Shown here in pieces: positions 19,413-28,307 of a stretch of 64,000 nt of DNA; the first letter of the stretch is position 1, and each line of letters begins with the position of its first letter. Source of the stretch: an uncultured Schlesneria sp. (GTDB lineage Bacteria; Planctomycetota; Planctomycetia; Planctomycetales; Planctomycetaceae); NCBI GenBank assembly GCA_903840265.1, contig CAIMFH010000132.1, positions 28,634-92,633 on the forward strand, in the 5' to 3' direction. Below the pieces are notes generated by a model. The model had not been told where the DNA came from and did not search any database. It saw only the letters and a program-made list of their open reading frames with translations. The position numbers and the translations under genes were made by a program.

Positions 19413-21674
19413 ATGAGTCGATTGATCCTTAGCCTGTTGTTCGTTGGTTTCTGCAGCGCCTCGGTCCTCGCTCAAGAGAAAGCCGTTGCCCCCGCGAAAG
19501 ATGAGAAGATCACTTACGAGCAACATATCCTGCCAATCTTTCGCGAGAAGTGTGGCTCCTGCCACAACTCGAACGATAAGAAAGGGGACCTGGTCCTGGA
19601 CAATTATGGCCTGACGATGCAGGGAGGAGCCTCCGGGGAAGTCGTGCGAGCCGACGGCGATGCCTCACAGAGCCAGCTGTATCTCGTCATTGCCCATCTC
19701 GCTGAACCGACCATGCCGCCGCAGCAACCGAAGCTGCCCGATGAACAACTGACGTTGGTTCGGCGCTGGATCGAAGGGGGCGCGCTGGAGAATTCGGGAA
19801 GCAAGGCCAAGCCAAAGAAGAACACGGCGATGGCCAAGGTCGAGATCTCGAATCAGCGACCTGCCGGTCCTCCCCCAATGCCCGAGAGTCTGCCGATTGA
19901 TCCGTTGCTGGTTGCCAGCCGCGGCAACGGCGTGACGGCCCTCGCAGTGAACCCCTGGTCGCCGATCGCCGCCGTTGCGGGCCACAAGCAGATCTTCTTG
20001 TACAACACACAGACACTGGAACTCGAAGGTGTTCTGCCATTCCCTGAAGGTGTCGCTCACATCCTCAAGTTCACTCGCGATGGCCAGTGGCTAATGGCCG
20101 GTGGCGGACGCGGATCGCATTCAGGGAAAGTCGTCCTCTGGGAATTGAAGACCGGCAAGCGCATTGCTGAAGTCGGCTCCGAATACGATGTGGTCTTGGC
20201 TGCCGACATCAGTCCCGATCACACCCAAGTCGCTTTGGGTGGTCCGAAGAAGATCGTTCGCGTCTACGACACTTCGACGGGTGAATTGCTCTACGAAAAG
20301 AACAAGCACACCGACTGGATCACAGCACTCGAATACAGCCCCGACGGAGTGTTGCTGGCCACGGCCGATCGCAGCAATGGCCTGGTCGTGTGGGAAGCAT
20401 TCACGGGACGCGAGTTCTATTTCCTGACAGGGCATACGGCACCGATTACAGATGTTAGTTGGGCTCCCGATTCAAACATTCTGGCCTCGTGCAGTGAAGA
20501 CTCCACGATTCGCCTTTGGGAAATGCAGAACGGAAACCAGGTCAAGAACTGGGGCGCTCACGGCGGCGGTGTTTCTGCTGTGGAGTTCACGCGAGACAAT
20601 CGCATCGCATCGACAGGCCGCGACAACCAAGCCAAGCTGTGGGATCTGAACGGAGCGGCTATTCGAGGCTTCGGCGGGTTGGGCGACCTGGGAATGGAGG
20701 TCGCCTTCGACTCGGACGCTGATCGTATTCTCGCTGGTGATTTGACGGGGAACATCCAGGTCTGGAACGCCAAGGACGGTGCCGTCATTGGCCAACTCAG
20801 CACGAACCCACCGTCTTTGACGAAACGGATCGAAGCGACAACTCAATCCTTCACTGCGGCCGAGGCTGCCGCCAATCAAGGGAACGCCGCGCTGGCGGCG
20901 ATCAACAAAGGGATTGCAGACCGCAAAGCCGCCGCAGAAGCGGCGATGAAGGTATCAGCCGAAGCTCAAGCAGCAATCGAACCGGCGACCAACGCCAAGG
21001 CCGCGGCGGACGCAGATATCGTTGCCAAGACGACAGCACTGCAAACGACAGAAACAAACCTGACGACCACAACCGCAGCGCAGGCGAAGGCGGCCGCGGA
21101 ACGAGATGCCGCGAAGAAGGTCACTTCCGATTTGGACATCAAAGTGAAGGCGGCCACCGAGGCAGTCGCTGCGAATGAAGTCGCGGTGAATCAAGCACTC
21201 GCTGCAGTCGAGGCAAAACCTGAGGACGCCGCCGTCAAAGCCGCCGCGGCAGAAGCGACGAAGAAGCTGACGGAGGCTTTGGCAGCTCAGTCTGAATTGG
21301 CCAAGCAAAAGAGTGCCTCGATTCAAGAGTTGCCGGCCAAGACAGAAGCGATCGGCGTCTCGACCATCGCACTGAATGCCGCAAAAACCGCTAAAGAGAA
21401 AGCAGCGACCGAGAAGACAGCAGCAGACAAAGTCGTCGTGGATGCCACCGCCAAGCTAAAGGCCGTGGCCGACGCCGCCGTTGTCGCCAAGGCCAACGCC
21501 GAGAAAGCAGTCGCCGCCGCCGTTGTCACACCTGAACTTCAAAAGCAACTCGCCGATACTGAAACGGCGGCGAAAGCCGCGTTGGAAAAAGCAGCGATCG
21601 TCAAAGGGCAATTGGAACGGCTGAACGCGGCAAAAGGTCGAACATTGCAAGTCGCCGAAGGCCCCGCCAAGTAA
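19413..21674 (+). CDS. PSCyt1 cytochrome c domain plus WD40 propeller with long Ala/Lys-rich coiled tail
   Basis: 753 residues from ATG 19413, preceded by CGGAGT; signal peptide about 1-20. A planctomycetal cytochrome c domain has CGSCH at 47-51 and the typical KKGDLVLDNYG and MPPQQP stretches. From about residue 155 to 475 there are six to seven WD40 repeats (DWITALEYSPDG, PITDVSWAPDSN, GVSAVEFTRD, IQVWNAKDG). From about residue 485 on it is almost entirely Ala, Lys, Glu, Thr and Val (AAAEAAMKVSAEAQ and similar), a probable long alpha-helical coiled coil of about 250 residues. It lies between PSCyt2 and PQQ-propeller genes and is probably exported. Function unknown. Confidence 0.88.
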   Translation: MSRLILSLLFVGFCSASVLAQEKAVAPAKDEKITYEQHILPIFREKCGSCHNSNDKKGDLVLDNYGLTMQGGASGEVVRADGDASQSQLYLVIAHLAEPTMPPQQPKLPDEQLTLVRRWIEGGALENSGSKAKPKKNTAMAKVEISNQRPAGPPPMPESLPIDPLLVASRGNGVTALAVNPWSPIAAVAGHKQIFLYNTQTLELEGVLPFPEGVAHILKFTRDGQWLMAGGGRGSHSGKVVLWELKTGKRIAEVGSEYDVVLAADISPDHTQVALGGPKKIVRVYDTSTGELLYEKNKHTDWITALEYSPDGVLLATADRSNGLVVWEAFTGREFYFLTGHTAPITDVSWAPDSNILASCSEDSTIRLWEMQNGNQVKNWGAHGGGVSAVEFTRDNRIASTGRDNQAKLWDLNGAAIRGFGGLGDLGMEVAFDSDADRILAGDLTGNIQVWNAKDGAVIGQLSTNPPSLTKRIEATTQSFTAAEAAANQGNAALAAINKGIADRKAAAEAAMKVSAEAQAAIEPATNAKAAADADIVAKTTALQTTETNLTTTTAAQAKAAAERDAAKKVTSDLDIKVKAATEAVAANEVAVNQALAAVEAKPEDAAVKAAAAEATKKLTEALAAQSELAKQKSASIQELPAKTEAIGVSTIALNAAKTAKEKAATEKTAADKVVVDATAKLKAVADAAVVAKANAEKAVAAAVVTPELQKQLADTETAAKAALEKAAIVKGQLERLNAAKGRTLQVAEGPAK

Positions 21675-21798
21675 CACGAGTTCTTTGGTCTTCCCTGGAA
21701 TGGCTGGCGGCGATCGTTTCCACTTTGTTCCGCATTCGTGCAAGATACTCCGACACGCTGCCACGACAGGATCACTACGACGGAAGGCCGCACGACAG

Positions 21799-23031
21799 AT
21801 GTCCTCGCAATTCTTCAGCCGCTGTCGAATCACTTTTCTCGCTTCGCTGGTCTCGCTGGCAGCGGCCACGGCCCATGCGGGTGACTCACCGCAGTTTCGC
21901 GGTCCTGATGGCGAAGGGCATTCTTCTGAAAAGAACCTGCCATTGACGTGGAGCGAATCCGAGAACATTCGCTGGCTGCGAGATATCGAAGGACTGGGTT
22001 GGTCGACTCCATCCATCGAAGGTTCGCAGATCTGGATTACCACGGCGACCGACGAAGGAAAATCGCTGCGAGTGATCTGTTTGAATAAAGATACTGGCGA
22101 CGTGGTGGTTGACGAAGAAGTCTTCCACCATGACGACCCTGGGCAGATCCATTCCAAGAACAGCTTTGCATCGCCATCGGTGCTGATCGACGGAGATCGC
22201 CTTTATGTCCACTTCGGCAAACTGGGAACTGCTTGTCTTGATCGCAGTGGTAAAGTGATCTGGAAGAACGAACAGAAGTACAATCATCGACACGGACCAG
22301 CCGGCAGCCCGGTCGTCTACGAAAACCTGCTAATCCTGGTCTGTGACGGAACTGATGTGCAGTACATCACCGCACTCGACAAGAAGACCGGCGACGAAGT
22401 GTGGAAGACGACACGCGATGGCGCGATGGCCTATTCCACGCCACTGCTGGTTGATGTCGAGGGGAAGAAGCAACTGATCAGCACGGGCGGAGAATGGGCG
22501 ATGGGGTACGACCCGAAGACCGGTAAAGAGATCTGGCGTTTCCGCTATCCCAAGGGCTACTCAAACGTACCGCGCCCTGTCTATGGCAACGGGATCGTCT
22601 ACTTGTGTTCGGGCTATGACAAACCGTGGCTGTACGCCGTGAAGCCAACGGGCGAAGGCGACATCACCGAATCGAACCTGGTCTGGAAGCTCGAACGTGG
22701 TGCGCCCTTGAATCCGTCGCCGCTTCTCTTGGGCGAAGATCTTTACATCGTCAGCGACAATGGGATCGCTCAATGTCTAGATGCGAAGACGGGTGAGCCG
22801 CACTGGCAGAAGCGCCTGGGTGGAAATTTCTCAGCGTCGCCACTCCTCGCCGACGGACGGCTCTATCTGCTGGATGAAGCAGGCAAAGCCTACGTCATTG
22901 AGCCAAGTCATGACGAGTACAAAGAACTCGCCGTAAACATATTGCCCGGTCGCACACTGGCGAGCATCGCCGCAGCGGACGGAGCGTTGTTCTTGCGCAC
23001 AGACAAGGCGCTGTACCGCATCCAGAAATAG
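21799..23031 (+). CDS. PQQ-type (quinoprotein-like) beta-propeller protein, secreted
   Basis: 410 residues from ATG 21799, with GGAAGG upstream; the signal peptide CRITFLASLVSLAAATAHA ends before GDSPQFRGPDGEG, the start typical of planctomycetal outer-membrane-assembly/PQQ-like propellers. Repeats of the form DKKTGDEVWKTTRDG, DPKTGKEIWRFRYP and DAKTGEPHWQKRLGG mark about seven blades. Catalytic residues of true PQQ dehydrogenases are not evident, so a binding or scaffold role outside the cytoplasm is more likely. Last gene of the cassette starting at 12771. Confidence 0.88.
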   Translation: MSSQFFSRCRITFLASLVSLAAATAHAGDSPQFRGPDGEGHSSEKNLPLTWSESENIRWLRDIEGLGWSTPSIEGSQIWITTATDEGKSLRVICLNKDTGDVVVDEEVFHHDDPGQIHSKNSFASPSVLIDGDRLYVHFGKLGTACLDRSGKVIWKNEQKYNHRHGPAGSPVVYENLLILVCDGTDVQYITALDKKTGDEVWKTTRDGAMAYSTPLLVDVEGKKQLISTGGEWAMGYDPKTGKEIWRFRYPKGYSNVPRPVYGNGIVYLCSGYDKPWLYAVKPTGEGDITESNLVWKLERGAPLNPSPLLLGEDLYIVSDNGIAQCLDAKTGEPHWQKRLGGNFSASPLLADGRLYLLDEAGKAYVIEPSHDEYKELAVNILPGRTLASIAAADGALFLRTDKALYRIQK

Positions 23032-23101
23032 CGCCTGTCAGCCTTCTCTGCGCCCTTCAAGTCTCCGCCGTTCAATTTCCCCTTCGAGCGAGAAGCCGCC
23101 G

Positions 23102-23875
23102 CTACTCCTGGCGGATCGCGACAAGTAGCCCATCCCACAGTTCGATGCGGGACCGGATCGACAGGATCGCGGTTCGTTGCGCCGCCTGCTGACGTTGAGC
23201 GTCCTCTTGGCACAGGCTCTCGACAAGTCGCCGTGCCAGCGGGCCATGATCGTTGGCGTCCAGTTCGATGTGCCGGTTGAGATAATGCACCAACCTGCCA
23301 ACGTGTACTCCATGCCGCGGCAGCGACTTCACAAGTCGAGTGAACATATCAGGGATCACGTCTTCTCGACCATAGAAGAACGCCGAAGCGACTTCGTGCG
23401 GCAACCCCTGCTGGGCCAATCGCATCGTCGACAGGACAAAGCGGCGAGTGCTGGGCAGAATCGCCACGCTTGCGAGTGCTTGATCGATCGGGGTTCCTGC
23501 CGAAACGGCTTTCAGGAAGTCACGAATTGGCAGAGTGTCGGCGCCGACTTCATCCATAGCCTGAAGATACAGTTCGAAATGACTGGCATAGCCACCGCGA
23601 CCATCTTCGTCGCACTCTTCGCCCAGCACGATCTCGTTGATGAATCGACTGACGCGTGCATCGGCCGGAGGCATCCATGGAACGGCGCAGCAGGTCACCA
23701 GTTGTTGCAGGCGTTTCAAGAGGGACATGAAATCCCATACGGCAAACACATGCTCTCGCATGAATAGCCGCACGTTGTCTGCCGTCTGGACTGAATCGTA
23801 CAAAGGATGCTGAAACAATTGCTGCCGCAAGATCGACAGATCGGTGACTTCGTCAGTCACCTCGGGAACCGTCAT
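23102..23875 (-). CDS. DUF3050 family protein (heme-oxygenase-like fold)
   Basis: 257 residues. The pattern QLFQHPLYDSVQTADNVRLFMREHVFAVWDFMSLLK at the start, GYASHFELYLQAMDEVGAD in the middle and HVGRLVHYLNRHIELDANDHGP near the end is characteristic of DUF3050, an all-helical family related to heme-oxygenase-like/TENA proteins with conserved His and Glu metal-ligand candidates (HEYEL-like HFELY, HIELD.NDHG). Newer work on this fold shows diiron oxidases, but I cannot assign a reaction here. Soluble, single gene. Confidence 0.83.
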   Translation of the reverse strand: MTVPEVTDEVTDLSILRQQLFQHPLYDSVQTADNVRLFMREHVFAVWDFMSLLKRLQQLVTCCAVPWMPPADARVSRFINEIVLGEECDEDGRGGYASHFELYLQAMDEVGADTLPIRDFLKAVSAGTPIDQALASVAILPSTRRFVLSTMRLAQQGLPHEVASAFFYGREDVIPDMFTRLVKSLPRHGVHVGRLVHYLNRHIELDANDHGPLARRLVESLCQEDAQRQQAAQRTAILSIRSRIELWDGLLVAIRQE

Positions 23876-23925
23876 GACATACTTTCTAAATCGTCGCTGC
23901 CATTAAGTACAGATCTGAAACATAG

Positions 23926-24015
23926 AGGAAGAAAGGAACCACGGAATACACGGAACAAATACTAATTCAGAGCCCTTCTTCATTTCGTGTCTTCTGTGCT
24001 TCAAATCTCCGCCTT
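23926..24015. repeat. Dispersed degenerate intergenic repeat (ACCACGGAATACACGG type)
   Basis: Purine/pyrimidine-biased stretch with GAACCACGGAATACACGGAA followed by TTCGTGTCTTCTGTGCTTC. Related copies with the same words in the other orientation occur at about 56505-56605. Repeats of this style are scattered through intergenic DNA of many environmental bacteria; their role is unknown. Confidence 0.5.
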
Positions 24016-24030
24016 CGAACTATGGAAGTC

Positions 24031-25062
24031 TCATTCTTCGTAGATCTTGATCTGGACGGTGCCATCTTTAGTGATGCAACCTCGATAGAGACCCTCCGAA
24101 TTGTAGGCGGTGACGAATTTGCCGGCTCGATCTAAAACGATTGCCGCCCCTTCGCCTCCCGCATTCTTCAGTTGCTTGTTAATGACATCGTCGGAAGCAG
24201 CAGCACCTGACAGGCCTTTGTATTTCATCTGCGACACGATTTCGTGAGAGACCGCATAACGAATAAAGAATTCACCGTGACCGGTGCATGAAATCGCGGC
24301 GGCATCGTTATCGGCGTAAGTTCCCGCCCCAATGATCGGTGAATCGCCCACGCGACCCGCCATCTTGTTGGTCATGCCGCCAGTAGAGGTTCCTGCCGCT
24401 AGGTTTCCCATCCCGTCCAGACTGACGGCACCGACGGTCCCATATTCGGACTTCTTCTTCGGCAGTTCAGGCTGCAATGATTCGGCATCACTTCGTTTCT
24501 TCTTCGCTTCTTCCTCGCGCTTCCAGATCTCTTCGATCGCCTTACGCCTTGGCTCGGTTGCGAAGTACGACGGATCGACAATTTCCAAACCCTGTTGCTT
24601 CGCGAAGCTATCGGCACCTTTACCAATCAGCAGCACATGCTTGGACTTCTCCATGACGGCACGAGCCCCGCTAATCGGGTTCTTCACGGTCATCACCCCG
24701 GCCATCGCCCCGGCCTTCTTCGTCTTCCCTTCCATGATGCTGGCATCGAGTTCATTCGTGCCGGCATTTGTGAAGACAGCTCCTTTGCCAGCGTTGAAGA
24801 CAGGCAAGTCTTCCATCACACGGATCGCCGCTTCAACAGCATCCAGGCTGGAGCCCCCTGCTTTGAGCTTGGCGTGACCTGCTTCGAGAGCACTCTTCAA
24901 TCCCGCGCGGACTTCTTTGTCCAACTCAGGCGTCATTTCTTTCTTATCGACACCAATGCCGCCGTGAATCCCCAGCACGACATCGGCAACGACCTGATCT
25001 GCAGCTTGAATCATGTTCGTCATCGTGAACAGCACCATCCCTGAAATAAGTATGCGTAACAT
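24031..25062 (-). CDS. Isoaspartyl peptidase/L-asparaginase (Ntn hydrolase), probably secreted
   Basis: 343 residues with a signal peptide (about 1-20, ILISGMVLFTMTNMIQAAD). The Ntn-hydrolase signature GTVGAVSLDGMGNLAAGTST contains the threonine nucleophile that is freed by autocleavage, and GGMTNKMAGRVGDSPIIGAG supplies the substrate-binding residues. This is the plant-type asparaginase family that hydrolyses beta-aspartyl dipeptides and asparagine. The region before the cleavage site (EEEAKKKRSDAES) is a typical disordered linker. A purine-rich GGGAAAGCAG precedes the start. 26 bp separate its start from the end of the upstream ABC ATPase gene, so the two may share a transcript. Confidence 0.92.
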   Translation of the reverse strand: MLRILISGMVLFTMTNMIQAADQVVADVVLGIHGGIGVDKKEMTPELDKEVRAGLKSALEAGHAKLKAGGSSLDAVEAAIRVMEDLPVFNAGKGAVFTNAGTNELDASIMEGKTKKAGAMAGVMTVKNPISGARAVMEKSKHVLLIGKGADSFAKQQGLEIVDPSYFATEPRRKAIEEIWKREEEAKKKRSDAESLQPELPKKKSEYGTVGAVSLDGMGNLAAGTSTGGMTNKMAGRVGDSPIIGAGTYADNDAAAISCTGHGEFFIRYAVSHEIVSQMKYKGLSGAAASDDVINKQLKNAGGEGAAIVLDRAGKFVTAYNSEGLYRGCITKDGTVQIKIYEE

Positions 25063-25087
25063 TTCTGCTTTCCCGGCCTGAGGTCGA

Positions 25088-26584
25088 TTACAACGAGACC
25101 GCCACGCTCATAATGGCTTCTTCAGTCCAGTCCTTCGTGGGACGGACTTCCTTCAACTGACCACGCGACATCACCCCGATGCGATCGCACACCGCCAGAA
25201 GCTCCGTGAGATACGAACTGACGAACACGACAGCCTTGCCCTGCGCGGCCAGTTCTCCCATCAGTCGATAGATCTCTGATTTGGTGCCGACATCGATTCC
25301 CCGTGTCGGTTCATCGAGCAACAGCACATCAGCTTGCTGATGCAACACCCGCGCGATCGCCACTTTTTGTTGATTGCCTCCAGAAAGCTCGCCGATCGCC
25401 TGCTCGGGTGATCCTGCTTTCACTTGCAGGCGCTTCATCCAATGGACGACGGCTTCACGCCGACGGCGCAGATTGAGCCACCCGAATCGTGAATAGGGCT
25501 GCAGATAGCTGTAGGTTAAGTTGTCGGCGATCGTTCGTGCCTGCGCCAACCCTTCGGACTTGCGGTCTTCCGAAACCAGCCCGAGACCCGCGCGAATACG
25601 ACTGCGAGTTGTCGCAGCAGGACTCAGCTCAGCAACTTTGACATGGCCGCTGCTAACCGGATCGAGCGCAAACAGACATCGCAACAATTCCGTTCGCCCA
25701 GCACCGATCAGCCCCGACAAGCCAAGGATCTCGCCCCGCCTGATTTCCAATGAGACATTCCGCGGCGATTTGACTCCGCTGACATTGTCGATCGTCAGCA
25801 GAACTTCACCCGGGTTGTGCGGTACGGTGGGAAACAATTCCGAGACACCACGGCCGACCATCAACGAAACGATTTGCGAATCGGTGGTGCCAGCGAGTTC
25901 ACCCGCGCCCACCGAGCGACCGTCGCGTAAGACGGCATAGCAGTCACAGACGCGGCGGATCTCTTCCAGGAAGTGACTGATGTACACGACCCCCAGGCCG
26001 GCATCGCGCAGCTTCCCGATCACGGAGAACAAGTGTTCCACATCTTGCTTTGTCAAAGAACTCGTCGGCTCATCAAAGACGATCACCTTGGAATCACTCA
26101 CCAAGGCTCTGGCGATCTCAACCAGTTGCTGAACCGCAATCGAAAGCTCGCCAACAGGAACCTCGGGTCGCAAATCAGGATGACCAAGCAATCGAAGTGC
26201 TCGCTGAACCTTCTCGCGTTGTGCCCGCCGATCGAGAACTGCGAAACCAGCCCGTCCCACCGAACGGCATTCCTGACCGAGCATGATGTTGTCTTCGACC
26301 GACAAATGCGGTGCCAGGCTCAGTTCCTGGTAGATCATGCTGACGCCGGCCAGGCGAGCGTCGTTCGGACCACGTGGCGAGTAAGGTTGTCCCGACAGCA
26401 GCATCGCTCCGGAATCGGGTGCGTGCGCGCCGCTCAACACTTTCATCAGCGTGCTCTTCCCGGCACCGTTCTCGCCGATCAGCGCTAACACTCGGCCGGC
26501 GGGAACGCCAAGCTCAACATTGCTAAGCGCCTGTGTCGCGCCGAAGCGTTTGGAGATCCCTGTCATCGAAAGCAGATCAGGCAT
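25088..26584 (-). CDS. Sugar-type ABC transporter ATPase (RbsA/MglA family), orphan
   Basis: 498 residues from the ATG at 26584 (MPDLLSMTGISKRFG); upstream in-frame starts exist to 26623. Two fused nucleotide-binding domains. First: Walker A GENGAGKST, signature LSIAVQQ (degenerate), Walker B VIVFDEPTSS. Second: degenerate Walker A GLIGAGRTEL, signature LSGGNQQ, Walker B VLLLDEPTRGID. This asymmetric arrangement is normal for RbsA/MglA-type importers of ribose, galactose and similar sugars. No permease or binding-protein gene lies next to it, so the partner subunits must be elsewhere. Downstream neighbour is the asparaginase gene. Confidence 0.93.
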   Translation of the reverse strand: MPDLLSMTGISKRFGATQALSNVELGVPAGRVLALIGENGAGKSTLMKVLSGAHAPDSGAMLLSGQPYSPRGPNDARLAGVSMIYQELSLAPHLSVEDNIMLGQECRSVGRAGFAVLDRRAQREKVQRALRLLGHPDLRPEVPVGELSIAVQQLVEIARALVSDSKVIVFDEPTSSLTKQDVEHLFSVIGKLRDAGLGVVYISHFLEEIRRVCDCYAVLRDGRSVGAGELAGTTDSQIVSLMVGRGVSELFPTVPHNPGEVLLTIDNVSGVKSPRNVSLEIRRGEILGLSGLIGAGRTELLRCLFALDPVSSGHVKVAELSPAATTRSRIRAGLGLVSEDRKSEGLAQARTIADNLTYSYLQPYSRFGWLNLRRRREAVVHWMKRLQVKAGSPEQAIGELSGGNQQKVAIARVLHQQADVLLLDEPTRGIDVGTKSEIYRLMGELAAQGKAVVFVSSYLTELLAVCDRIGVMSRGQLKEVRPTKDWTEEAIMSVAVSL

Positions 26585-26776
26585 GGTGCATTCAGCATAG
26601 ATCATGGCACGCTTGTTGACCACAGAAGATAGTCAATGAATCTTGTCGAAGACAACAACAGACACACTGATTTGCCCACGTTTCCACCCGGATCACAAGT
26701 GTGATAACTTGCCCACCTCCGTGATTCTCACGGTGCATTTCCATCTGTCGAACATCTCGCGTTCTGAGGAGCAACA

Positions 26777-27916
26777 ATGACCGAGCCACTTGCCAGCCAG
26801 CCGTCTGATCCCTCCAGTGACTTCGCAGTACCTCGACGATCGTTTCTTGCAGCGACTGCAGCCGCAGTCGGCTGGGCATCGAATGCGTTGGCGCGCGACT
26901 ATGGCCCGCACGTTCAACCAGTGCGTTACCCCGATCCTGACATCGTGACGCTCGATCCACGATTCAAGAAGTACGCGCTCGGCAACACACCGATCCAGCG
27001 CATCTATCACAGCGATCAAATGCTGTGGGCTGAAGGCCCTGCCTGGAACGGCGTCGGCAAGTATTTGCTGTGGTCAGATATCCCCAACAACATCCAGTTG
27101 CGCTGGCTGGAGGAAGACGGTCACCACAGTGTGCTGCGTAATCCAGCTGGCCACAGCAATGGCAACACGTTCGACTATCACGGACGACAGATCTCGTGTG
27201 AACATGGCAATCGACGAGTCGTTCGCTACGAGCAAGACGGTTCAGCAACGGTGATCTGCGATCAATATGGCGGCAAATCGTTGAATGCCCCGAATGATGC
27301 CGTGGTGCATCCAAACGGAGACATCTGGTTCACAGACCCTGGCTATGGGGGACTGATGAACTACGAAGGGAACAAAGCCGCGAATGATTCCAAGCAACCT
27401 TACCAGAAGGAAGCGGTCTATCGTGTCGATGGCAAGACCTTGAAGGTCGAGAAAGTGACCGACGAGATCTTCAAACCGAATGGTCTGTGCTTCTCGCCCG
27501 ACTACAAGAAGCTGTACGTCGCCGACACCGGTGCATCGCACTACGATGACGCACCGAAGAACATCAAAGTGTGGGATGTCGTCGAAGAGAAGAAGCTATC
27601 GAACGGTCGCGAGTTTGTTTCGATGAAGCTGGAGATGAAAGACGAGAAGGGGAATCGAGAGAAGGCGGGCTTCGCTGACGGCATTCGGTGCGATGTCGAT
27701 GGCAACATCTGGGCAAGCGCGGGTTGGGTCGGAGAAGGCTATGACGGTGTGCATGTGTTCGAACCCAAAGAAGGTGTGCGCATCGGCCAGATCAAGTTGC
27801 CAGAGATCTGCAGCAACGTTTGCTTTGGTGGCACGAGGCGCAACCGGCTGTTCATGACGGCGAGCACATCGGTGTATGCGGTGTATGTGGAAACGAGAGG
27901 CGCTCACATTACGTGA
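26777..27916 (+). CDS. SMP-30/gluconolactonase family protein, Tat-exported
   Basis: 379 residues. A twin-arginine signal (PRRSFLAATAAAVG, from residue 19) points to Tat export. The six-bladed propeller has the expected metal ligands: Glu in WAEGPAWNG (blade 1), Asn in NAPNDAVV, Asn in FKPNGLCFSPD and Asp in FADGIRCDVDG. Such enzymes hydrolyse sugar lactones using Ca2+ or Zn2+. GAGGAG precedes the ATG. It is divergent from the sugar-type ABC ATPase, which fits a carbohydrate theme, but the link is inferred. Confidence 0.9.
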   Translation: MTEPLASQPSDPSSDFAVPRRSFLAATAAAVGWASNALARDYGPHVQPVRYPDPDIVTLDPRFKKYALGNTPIQRIYHSDQMLWAEGPAWNGVGKYLLWSDIPNNIQLRWLEEDGHHSVLRNPAGHSNGNTFDYHGRQISCEHGNRRVVRYEQDGSATVICDQYGGKSLNAPNDAVVHPNGDIWFTDPGYGGLMNYEGNKAANDSKQPYQKEAVYRVDGKTLKVEKVTDEIFKPNGLCFSPDYKKLYVADTGASHYDDAPKNIKVWDVVEEKKLSNGREFVSMKLEMKDEKGNREKAGFADGIRCDVDGNIWASAGWVGEGYDGVHVFEPKEGVRIGQIKLPEICSNVCFGGTRRNRLFMTASTSVYAVYVETRGAHIT

Positions 27917-28103
27917 GTTCATTCAACCGCGTTCCTCGCGACATCTGCCGGCTTGGTTGATAGAGAAGAGATTGCAAATTGAAGAAGCAAGGCACCGCAT
28001 CCCTGCTTTGGCGTCATCTTTTCGCCGCCGAACAGTGCGCGTAACCCCATAGCGGGTAATAGTCTTGCGACAGGCCGGCTGAGTTCAGACGAGCGTGCAA
28101 AGA

Positions 28104-28143
28104 AAGGAAAGAGGCGGGTGGTAAACCACTCGCCTCTTTCCTT
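28104..28143 (-). terminator. Terminator of the histone-H1-like gene
   Basis: An 18-bp stem (28104-28121 with 28126-28143, one G-T pair) and a 4-nt loop. Read on the minus strand it is followed by TTTCTTTG, so it fits an intrinsic terminator about 33 bp after the stop of the 28176 gene. Confidence 0.75.
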
Positions 28144-28175
28144 CGTTGTAGCAATCGAGTCAGACCGAAGTCAGA

Positions 28176-28307
28176 CTAGGCTGGGGTCGCAGCCTTCTTC
28201 TTGGCGGCCTTCTTGGTGGCCTTCTTGGCTGGGGCCTTCTTAGCGACGGCCTTCTTAGTGACGGCCTTCTTAACGGCCTTCTTTGCTGCAGCTTTCTTCT
28301 TTGCCAC
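28176..28307 (-). CDS. Lys/Ala-rich histone H1-like small basic protein
   Basis: 43 residues if started at GTG 28307, giving (M)AKKKAAAKKAVKKAV and continuing with KKA/TKKAVAKKAPAKK units to ATPA. The GTG is favoured because AGAGGAG sits six bases upstream and because the 17 extra residues from the ATG at 28358 are not basic and would place the ribosome-binding site inside the coding region. Nearly every residue is Lys, Ala, Val, Thr or Pro, like the C-terminal tail of eukaryotic H1 and bacterial H1-like proteins (AlgP, HctA/HctB and others). Likely function: nonspecific DNA binding and nucleoid compaction. A strong terminator follows. Confidence 0.8.
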   Translation of the reverse strand: MAKKKAAAKKAVKKAVTKKAVAKKAPAKKATKKAAKKKAATPA

